A stretch of 19,557 bases of DNA from assembly GCA_964633815.1 (NCBI GenBank), contig CAZWHW010000030.1:1-19557 (forward strand). The letters are read 5' to 3'. Below the pieces are notes generated by a model. It was not told the DNA's origin, did no database searches, and saw nothing but the letters and a program-made list of their open reading frames with translations. Positions 13,573 to 19,557 of this stretch are shown here, piece by piece. A program made the translations under genes and the position numbers. Numbering within the stretch: position 1 is the first letter of the stretch; every line of letters begins with the position of its first letter. The DNA is from CALKZN01 sp964633815. Lineage in GTDB: Bacteria; Pseudomonadota; Gammaproteobacteria; Arenicellales; Arenicellaceae.

Positions 13573-14937
13573 ATGAAGTTACACGTTATTATCCTCGCAG
13601 CTGGCAAAGGCACACGCATGAAGTCGGCATTGCCAAAAGTTTTAGCGCCATTGGCTGCCAAACCATTGCTCGCGCATGTTGTAGAAACCGCCAAAGCCTT
13701 GGAAGCTGCATCAATTAACGTTGTAGTTGGGCATGGCGCTGAACAAGTCCGCTCCGCCTTTGCAAATGAAAAAATTAACTGGTACACCCAAGCTGAACAA
13801 AAAGGGACTGGTCATGCAGTGAAACAAGGCATTCCTGATTTGCCCGATGAAGATATCGCTTTGATTTTATATGGCGATGTGCCACTTATCACAACTGCTA
13901 CCTTGCAAAATTTAATTCAAGATCGGGACACACATCAACTAGCGATCCTAACCGCTATTTTTGACAATCCGAGTGGTTATGGCCGAATTATTCGCAATGA
14001 GAAAAACCATGTTATTGGTATCGTTGAGCAAAAAGATGCCACCACAGAGCAGCAAGCCATTCAAGAAATTAATACTGGAATTCTTGCGGGCAAAATTGGC
14101 AAATTGAAGCAATGGCTAAATGCCTTGGACACCAATAACGCCCAAGGTGAGGAATATTTGACCGATGTGGTTGGAATTGCCAATCAAGCAGGTGAAACCA
14201 TTGTTGCCTCTCAACCGCATAGCAATGATGAAATCAATGGCATTAATTCCAAACTTGAGTTAGCTGCCATGGAACGCCGTTATCAACTATTAACTGCACA
14301 AAAATGTATGGAGCAAGGACTTACTGTTATTGATCCAGCAAGATTTGATTTGCGCGGTGAATTGGATTTTGCACAAGATTGTAGCGTAGATATCAATATC
14401 ATTATCAATGGCAAGGTTTCCTTGGGACAAAATGTGACTATCCATGCAAATTGTGTTTTGACTGATTGTGCCATTGGCGATGACACAGTCATTCATCCAA
14501 ATACGGTGTTAGAAAACTGCCAAATTGGCAAGAACGCTAATGTAGGGCCTTTTGCACGCATTCGCCCGGGCACAGTGCTGGCAAATAAAACACGTATTGG
14601 CAATTTTGTTGAATTAAAAAATACACAGCTAGCCACCGGCAGCAAAGTGAATCATTTAAGCTATGTTGGCGACAGTCAAGTTGGACAAGACACTAATATA
14701 GGAGCTGGTGTGATAACGTGTAATTATGATGGTGCAAACAAGCATCAAACCATTATTGGAAATAATGCGTTTATTGGCTCAAATGCGCAATTAATTGCAC
14801 CCGTCACAGTTGAGGATGGAGCTACCATCGCTGCGGGTTCAACCATTACTCAAAAAGTTCCTGAAGGGCACTTAGCTGTCGGTCGCAGTAAACAAAAAAA
14901 TCTTGCTGGTTGGGCTAGACCCAAAAAAAACAAATAA
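13573..14937 (+). CDS. glmU: Bifunctional UDP-GlcNAc pyrophosphorylase / glucosamine-1-phosphate acetyltransferase GlmU
   Basis: This 454-residue trimeric cytoplasmic enzyme carries out the last two steps to UDP-GlcNAc, the precursor of peptidoglycan and lipopolysaccharide. The N-terminal nucleotidyltransferase (1 to about 225) shows LAAGKGTRM (8-16) with K22, GTGHAV (78-83), YGDVPL (100-105, metal-binding D102), EYLTDVV and NDEINGINSK. The C-terminal left-handed beta-helix (about 248-454) shows GPFARIRPGT, IGNFVELKN, VNHLSYVGD with the general base H361 (H363 in E. coli) and GAGVITCNYDGANKHQTIIG. Length is close to the 456 residues of E. coli. It is followed after 39 bases by glmS, so the two enzymes of one pathway are co-expressed. 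Confidence 0.98.
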   Translation: MKLHVIILAAGKGTRMKSALPKVLAPLAAKPLLAHVVETAKALEAASINVVVGHGAEQVRSAFANEKINWYTQAEQKGTGHAVKQGIPDLPDEDIALILYGDVPLITTATLQNLIQDRDTHQLAILTAIFDNPSGYGRIIRNEKNHVIGIVEQKDATTEQQAIQEINTGILAGKIGKLKQWLNALDTNNAQGEEYLTDVVGIANQAGETIVASQPHSNDEINGINSKLELAAMERRYQLLTAQKCMEQGLTVIDPARFDLRGELDFAQDCSVDINIIINGKVSLGQNVTIHANCVLTDCAIGDDTVIHPNTVLENCQIGKNANVGPFARIRPGTVLANKTRIGNFVELKNTQLATGSKVNHLSYVGDSQVGQDTNIGAGVITCNYDGANKHQTIIGNNAFIGSNAQLIAPVTVEDGATIAAGSTITQKVPEGHLAVGRSKQKNLAGWARPKKNK

Positions 14938-14976
14938 TTTATTTAAACCTTTAGCTTATAAAGAGAATAGTAGCCT

Positions 14977-16821
14977 ATGTGCGGAATTGTCGGCGCCATT
15001 GCCAACCGAAATATCACTCCCGTTTTGATTGATGGCTTAAAACGCCTTGAATACCGTGGTTATGATTCCGCAGGTCTTGCTGTGGTCAATGCTGAGCAGC
15101 AAATTTCCCGCGAACGCAGCACAGGCAGAGTCGCCAGCCTTGAAAATCTCGTTACAGAATCGAAACTCAGCGGCAATATAGGCATTGCTCATACCCGTTG
15201 GGCCACCCATGGTAAGCCAGCAGTGCACAATGCCCACCCGCACATTTCCCGCAATAGCGTCTCTGTGGTGCACAATGGCATTATTGAAAATCACGAAGAA
15301 CTCCGCCGCGAGCAACTAGCCAAAGGCTACGAATTCACTTCTGAAACTGATACCGAAGTTATCGTTCATCAAATTGAGTCGCACCTGAAAGATTCTGATA
15401 ATTTATACGAAGCGGTGCGCAAAACCGTTGCCGAACTTGAAGGAGCGTATGCTCTTGCCGTGATTTGTAAAAGCAATCCAAACACCTTGGTGGTCACCCG
15501 TCGTGGTTCACCCTTAGTGATTGGTTTTGGTGAAAACGAAACATTTATTGCCTCAGATATGTCAGCCTTAGTTTCCGTTGTCCGAGAATACTGTGTGTTG
15601 GAAGAAGGTGATATTGCTACCGTTAGAACAAATCAAACCGTGATTTATGATGAATCAGGTGCTGAAGTTGAACGCACCAGAAGAACTAGCTGCTTAGACT
15701 GCGATGAGATTGAACTTGGCAACTATCGTTTTTTCATGGAAAAAGAAATCCATGAACAAACTCGCTCAATCACGGAAACATTGGAAGGACGTATTGGCAA
15801 AGACAGCGTTTTAGAACTAGCGTTTGGCCCTAAAGCGAGACCTATTCTCGACGCGACCAAAGAAATCAAATTAATAGCCTGTGGCACCAGCTATCATGCG
15901 GCCTGTGTTGCTCGTTATTGGTTTGAAGAATTTGGCTATAAAGCGGATGTCGAAGTCGCCAGCGAATTCCGTTATCGCACACCCATGGTCAGACCAGACA
16001 CCTTATTCATCACCATTTCACAATCAGGTGAAACAGCAGATACTTTAGCCGCTCTACAATATGCCAAAGAACTTGGCTATGCTCATTCACTGTGTATCTG
16101 TAATGTTCCAGAGAGTTCACTTGTAAGACAAAGTGATTTAGCCATCATGACTCATGCTGGCCCTGAAATTGGTGTCGCTTCAACGAAAGCCTTCACCACG
16201 CAATTAGTCGCCTTGCTCATGCTAGCCATTGCCTTGCGAAGCAGACGCTGCGCCGGCAATAGCTGTGATCAACAGCAATTAGATTTGGTCAATGAATTAC
16301 GTTCCTTACCTGCAAAAATTGATGATGCTTTACAAAACGAGCAACTTATCCAAGAAGTTGCCAAGCAATTTGAAGATAAAGAACATGCTTTGTTCTTGGG
16401 ACGTGGCGCCCATTATCCCATTGCGATGGAAGGCGCTCTGAAACTCAAAGAAATTTCTTATATTCACGCCGAAGCTTATGCTGCGGGTGAACTCAAACAT
16501 GGCCCTTTGGCTTTGGTTGACGAGAACATGCCGGTGGTGGTTGTGGCGCCAAACGACACTTTGATTGAAAAACTCAAATCAAACATTGAAGAAGTCCTTG
16601 CCCGTGGTGGCCGTATGATTGTGTTTGCTGACCCAGCCTCTGGCCTTAAAAGTCAGGAAGACGAAAGCATGACCGTTATCAACATCGCACCAGTCAATAA
16701 TTATATTGCGCCTATTATTTATACGATTCCACTCCAGTTGCTTTCATTTCATGTCGCCTTGATCAAAGGAACTGATATTGACAAACCACGGAACCTGGCC
16801 AAATCTGTAACCGTTGAATAA
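14977..16821 (+). CDS. glmS: Glutamine--fructose-6-phosphate aminotransferase (isomerising) GlmS
   Basis: This 614-residue cytoplasmic enzyme makes glucosamine-6-phosphate from fructose-6-phosphate and glutamine, the entry step of amino-sugar synthesis. The N-terminal class II glutaminase begins MCGIVGA, whose cysteine becomes the nucleophile after Met removal. It continues with RGYDSAG, HTRWATHGKP, HNGIIENHEELR and SETDTEVI. Two SIS sugar-isomerase domains follow, with ACGTSYHA, SQSGETADTLAAL, GVASTKAFTTQ and LGRGAHYPIAMEGALKLKEI. The C-terminus DKPRNLAKSVTVE is the family end. The short AAGAGAA upstream may serve as ribosome site. The 39-base gap after glmU is far too short for a glmS ribozyme. 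The uvrD start lies 13 bases downstream. Confidence 0.98.
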   Translation: MCGIVGAIANRNITPVLIDGLKRLEYRGYDSAGLAVVNAEQQISRERSTGRVASLENLVTESKLSGNIGIAHTRWATHGKPAVHNAHPHISRNSVSVVHNGIIENHEELRREQLAKGYEFTSETDTEVIVHQIESHLKDSDNLYEAVRKTVAELEGAYALAVICKSNPNTLVVTRRGSPLVIGFGENETFIASDMSALVSVVREYCVLEEGDIATVRTNQTVIYDESGAEVERTRRTSCLDCDEIELGNYRFFMEKEIHEQTRSITETLEGRIGKDSVLELAFGPKARPILDATKEIKLIACGTSYHAACVARYWFEEFGYKADVEVASEFRYRTPMVRPDTLFITISQSGETADTLAALQYAKELGYAHSLCICNVPESSLVRQSDLAIMTHAGPEIGVASTKAFTTQLVALLMLAIALRSRRCAGNSCDQQQLDLVNELRSLPAKIDDALQNEQLIQEVAKQFEDKEHALFLGRGAHYPIAMEGALKLKEISYIHAEAYAAGELKHGPLALVDENMPVVVVAPNDTLIEKLKSNIEEVLARGGRMIVFADPASGLKSQEDESMTVINIAPVNNYIAPIIYTIPLQLLSFHVALIKGTDIDKPRNLAKSVTVE

Positions 16822-16834
16822 GTGAATTGTCTGC

Positions 16835-19042
16835 ATGGATGTTAGTCATATTTTTGACCAGCTTAATGATGCTCAGCGCGAGGCCGTTGCACTAGAGCCA
16901 CGTCCAGCACTGGTGCTCGCAGGAGCTGGCAGCGGCAAGACCCGAGTGCTGACTTCACGAGTGACTTTTTTGGTGCAAATCCATCAAGTCTCGCCATTGT
17001 CTATTTTAGCGGTCACATTCACCAATAAAGCCGCTAAAGAAATGCGCGAACGAATTGAAGCCCAACTTGGCTTTCCTGTTGGCGGCATGTGGATGGGCAC
17101 ATTTCATAGTTTGGCACACCGATTGTTGCGCCAGCATTATGAAGAAGCGAATTTACCCCAAGGATTTCAAATCCTAGATAGTGACGACCAACAACGTTTA
17201 ATTAAACGTGTCCTAAACGAACTGGATTTAGACGAAGCCTATTGGCCACCAAAACAGGCTCAATGGTTTATAAACAACCACAAAGAAGAAGGACGCCGTG
17301 CGAATCAAGTCACCGTCAGTCCTGATCCACAACAACAAACCATGCTGACAATTTATCAGCATTACGAACAACTTTGCCAACGGTTGGGTCTAGTCGATTT
17401 CGCAGAATTATTATTGCGCGCCTTTGAGCTGATGAAAAACAATGAGCAACTGCGCAATCATTATCAACAGCGTTTTGAACATGTGCTAGTTGACGAATTC
17501 CAAGACACCAACACCATCCAATATGAATGGTTAAAGCTATTCGCTGCTCCGCAAAATACTATTTTTGTTGTCGGTGATGATGACCAATCTATATATGGCT
17601 GGCGTGGCGCCAAAGTTGAAAATATTTTGCAGTTTGAGAAAGATTTCAAAGACAGCAAAATAATTCGCTTAGAACAAAACTATCGTTCCACCAGCAATAT
17701 TTTGAATGCCGCAAACGCGGTGATTGCCAACAATGATCAACGCCTTGGCAAACAATTATGGACTGACAGTGGTGATGGTGAGCCAGTCAAATTGTTCACC
17801 TCTTATAATGAAACCGAAGAAGCACGATTTGTCATAAACCAAATCAGTCAATGGGTTGAAGAAGGCGGCTCACGCAATGAAGTGGCAATATTATATCGCT
17901 CCAATGCGCAATCTCGCACCTTTGAAGAAAGTTTGCTCAGCGCGGGGATGCCTTATCGCGTCTATGGCGGATTGCGCTTTTTTGAACGCGCTGAAATCAA
18001 ACATGCGCTCGCGTATCTGCGCCTTGCCGATAATCACACCGATGACCCGTCGTTTGAACGTATTGTGAACTTTCCAACTCGCGGCATTGGTGATAAAACA
18101 GTTGACCAAATTCGTGAATATGCACGAGCAAATGTTCTGAGTTTGTGGGATGCCAGCTGTCAGCTAGTGACACAAAATCAACTAACCAGCCGCGCCAAAA
18201 CTGCACTGTCAAAATTCATCGATTTGATCCACGCCCTTGAAGAACAAATGCTCGAAAAAGAGCTGCATGAACAAGTGGATATCATGCTCGACTTAAGCAC
18301 ACTGATTGATCACTTTGAAAAAGAACGCGGCGAGAAAGCCGCTGCCAGAGTCGAGAACCTGCAAGAACTGATCACAGCCGCGCGAAATTTTGAGCATCCG
18401 GAAGAAGATGATTTGCCGCCACTTGCATCTTTCCTCTCCCATGCCTCGCTTGAAGCAGGTGAAGGTCAAGCTGAAGAATGGGAAGATTGTGTGCAATTGA
18501 TGAGCCTACACACGGCGAAAGGACTAGAGTTTCCGTTAGTGTTTTTGACTGGCTTGGAAGATGGTTTATTCCCCCATCAACGCTCCTTGGATGAAGCGGG
18601 TGATGGCCTGCAAGAAGAGCGCCGCCTTTGTTATGTTGGGATGACCCGCGCAATGCAGCAGCTGTATTTAACCTATGCTGAAGTGCGCCGTTTATATGGC
18701 AAAGAAAACTATACCTCGCCTTCGCGATTTTTGAGCGAAATTCCAGATGAATATCTACAAGAAATTCGCATTGAAAACCGTTTCAATCAATATGACCCCT
18801 ACAATTCCAATAACCGACAAGGTTTAGGCAGTCAATTTAGCGGCTCTGGCCACATGGTTGATGTCGATGCGACACATGACTCAGGCATCACCGTCGGCTG
18901 TCAGGTATCACACCCAAAATTTGGCGATGGCATGGTCACCAATCTCGAAGGACAAGGAGAATATGCACGTGTTGAAGTGAACTTCAGCGATGCAGGCAAT
19001 AAATGGCTAGTGCTGGCTTATGCTAATTTGACTTTGTTGTGA
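16835..19042 (+). CDS. uvrD: DNA helicase II UvrD
   Basis: This superfamily 1A 3'-5' helicase of 735 residues displaces the incised strand in nucleotide excision and mismatch repair. Motifs in order are LNDAQREAV (Q motif), AGAGSGKTR with K35, TFTNKAAKEM, GTFHSLAHRLLR, LVDEFQDTN with D220-E221, VGDDDQSIYGWRGA, LEQNYRSTSNIL, the 2B region GLRFFERAEIKHALAYLRL, then LMSLHTAKGLEFPLVF and EERRLCYVGMTRAM. The C-terminal Tudor-like part (CQVSHPKFGDGMVTNLEGQG to the end), known to contact RNA polymerase, is intact. The N-terminus MDVSHIFDQLND closely follows E. coli UvrD and separates it from Rep and PcrA. It probably shares the glmU-glmS transcript. No convincing U-tract terminator follows. Confidence 0.97.
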   Translation: MDVSHIFDQLNDAQREAVALEPRPALVLAGAGSGKTRVLTSRVTFLVQIHQVSPLSILAVTFTNKAAKEMRERIEAQLGFPVGGMWMGTFHSLAHRLLRQHYEEANLPQGFQILDSDDQQRLIKRVLNELDLDEAYWPPKQAQWFINNHKEEGRRANQVTVSPDPQQQTMLTIYQHYEQLCQRLGLVDFAELLLRAFELMKNNEQLRNHYQQRFEHVLVDEFQDTNTIQYEWLKLFAAPQNTIFVVGDDDQSIYGWRGAKVENILQFEKDFKDSKIIRLEQNYRSTSNILNAANAVIANNDQRLGKQLWTDSGDGEPVKLFTSYNETEEARFVINQISQWVEEGGSRNEVAILYRSNAQSRTFEESLLSAGMPYRVYGGLRFFERAEIKHALAYLRLADNHTDDPSFERIVNFPTRGIGDKTVDQIREYARANVLSLWDASCQLVTQNQLTSRAKTALSKFIDLIHALEEQMLEKELHEQVDIMLDLSTLIDHFEKERGEKAAARVENLQELITAARNFEHPEEDDLPPLASFLSHASLEAGEGQAEEWEDCVQLMSLHTAKGLEFPLVFLTGLEDGLFPHQRSLDEAGDGLQEERRLCYVGMTRAMQQLYLTYAEVRRLYGKENYTSPSRFLSEIPDEYLQEIRIENRFNQYDPYNSNNRQGLGSQFSGSGHMVDVDATHDSGITVGCQVSHPKFGDGMVTNLEGQGEYARVEVNFSDAGNKWLVLAYANLTLL

Positions 19043-19081
19043 ATTGATCATACTACTGTTACACCAAAAAATTGATCAGTT
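19043..19081. repeat. Repeated ATTGATCA in the uvrD/thioesterase convergent gap
   Basis: ATTGATCA occurs at 19043-19050 and 19071-19078. Because TGATCA is self-complementary, AATTGATCA (19042-19050) can also pair with TGATCAGTT (19073-19081), a 9-bp stem with one G-U wobble. It sits between convergent stops but has no U-tract, so any terminator role is weak. Confidence 0.3.
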
Positions 19082-19089
19082 AAAAGTGT

Positions 19090-19512
19090 CTACTTTAGCT
19101 CTGTTTTATTAGTGGGTGGAATGGAATAAGTTCCAACTGCGTGCGCGACAGGCTCAATCAAACCTTCTGAATAAATTGATACCTCTCCGATAACCAATGT
19201 TCTGCCGGTTTTTATTAATTTACATTTGGCAATAATATCTTTTTCAGAAGAGGGTTTTCGCAGGAAATTAATATTTAAATTTGTAGTGACTGCAAGTGCT
19301 ACCAATCCAGTTTCATTTAAAATAGCAACATATAAAGCTAGATCTGCCATTTCCATTAACACTGGCCCTGAGACTGTTCCTCCGGGTCTTAAATGATCTG
19401 AATTTATCTTTTTCCTAATCGTTGCAGATTTTCCGCCAATTTTGTCAATAATGAAATTAGTTTGAGGAAAGTTTTTTTCAAAGAATTTAATCAGTTCTTG
19501 TTTCGTTAACAT
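19090..19512 (-). CDS. PaaI-family hotdog-fold thioesterase
   Basis: This 140-residue protein has the length and pattern of the single-domain acyl-CoA thioesterases of the PaaI/4HBT group, which hydrolyse small acyl- or phenylacetyl-type CoA esters in the cytoplasm. The central hotdog helix reads TVSGPVLMEMADLALYVAIL, with D57 in the position of the usual catalytic acid. It is followed by the strand LAVTTNLNINFLRKP, typical of the family. The common His-Gly-Gly before the helix is replaced by GGTVSGP, so the active site is atypical. It ends in PPTNKTELK. AGAG before the ATG is a weak ribosome site. It converges on uvrD and its substrate is unknown. Confidence 0.88.
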   Translation of the reverse strand: MLTKQELIKFFEKNFPQTNFIIDKIGGKSATIRKKINSDHLRPGGTVSGPVLMEMADLALYVAILNETGLVALAVTTNLNINFLRKPSSEKDIIAKCKLIKTGRTLVIGEVSIYSEGLIEPVAHAVGTYSIPPTNKTELK

Positions 19513-19541
19513 TGTTTCTCTGATGGATTTAAATATAACTC

Positions 19542-19557
19542 CCCACTAAAAAGTGGG
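19542..19557. repeat. Inverted repeat at the window edge
   Basis: CCCACT-AAAA-AGTGGG forms a 6-bp GC-rich hairpin reaching the last base of the window. It could be the terminator of a gene lying to the right, but the flanks needed to judge this are outside the window. Confidence 0.35.

Noticed and set aside
14938..14976. glmS ribozyme or riboswitch between glmU and glmS
   Set aside because: The 39-base gap cannot hold such an element, and these occur mainly in Gram-positive bacteria.

Overview
The window looks like chromosome of a low-GC gammaproteobacterium. The main evidence is an unmistakable gammaproteobacterial UvrD (Walker lysine at residue 35 and DE box at 220-221, the same positions as in E. 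coli), a PdhR-like and a GlcC-like FadR-family regulator, and standard RsmA, PdxA, GlmU and GlmS proteins. I cannot name the genus from the sequence alone.

Positions 1-5139: a TRAP transporter operon on the minus strand (dctP 3000-4067, dctQ 2330-2890, dctM 893-2281), flanked by two plus-strand FadR-type GntR regulators. One resembles GlcC (88-843) and the other PdhR (4339-5139). Three perfect palindromes with the core TGGTATTACCA lie in this block. One is in front of the GlcC-like gene and two are in the divergent region between dctP and the PdhR-like gene. They match the published PdhR/LldR-type operator pattern ATTGGT-N3-ACCAAT.

Positions 5147-10385: a second minus-strand set, dctP-dctQ-dctM followed by a histidine kinase with a periplasmic single-Cache domain and a NarL/FixJ-type response regulator (ATGA overlap). 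The binding protein carries the residue set expected of TakP-type 2-oxoacid binders. A nearly co-linear second binding-protein gene (10583-11611) sits just upstream with no permease genes of its own. Its last ~20 codons are out of frame at an A6 run: the conserved C-terminal end is still readable in another frame down to 10555. In both transporter sets a strong hairpin with a U-tract separates dctP from dctQM.

Positions 11764-19042: housekeeping genes. pdxA-rsmA (minus) diverges from glmU-glmS-uvrD (plus) across a 61-bp region with overlapping promoter elements. A PaaI-type hotdog thioesterase (19090-19512, minus) closes the window.

Working model (inference): positions 1-11611 form a small-carboxylate acquisition region, probably for C2/C3 2-oxo or hydroxy acids such as pyruvate, lactate or glycolate. 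One TRAP system would be controlled by intracellular metabolite sensors (PdhR/GlcC-like) and the other by an extracellular Cache sensor kinase. No RNA genes, insertion sequences, CRISPR arrays or phage genes were seen, and no gene-free stretch exceeds 300 bp.
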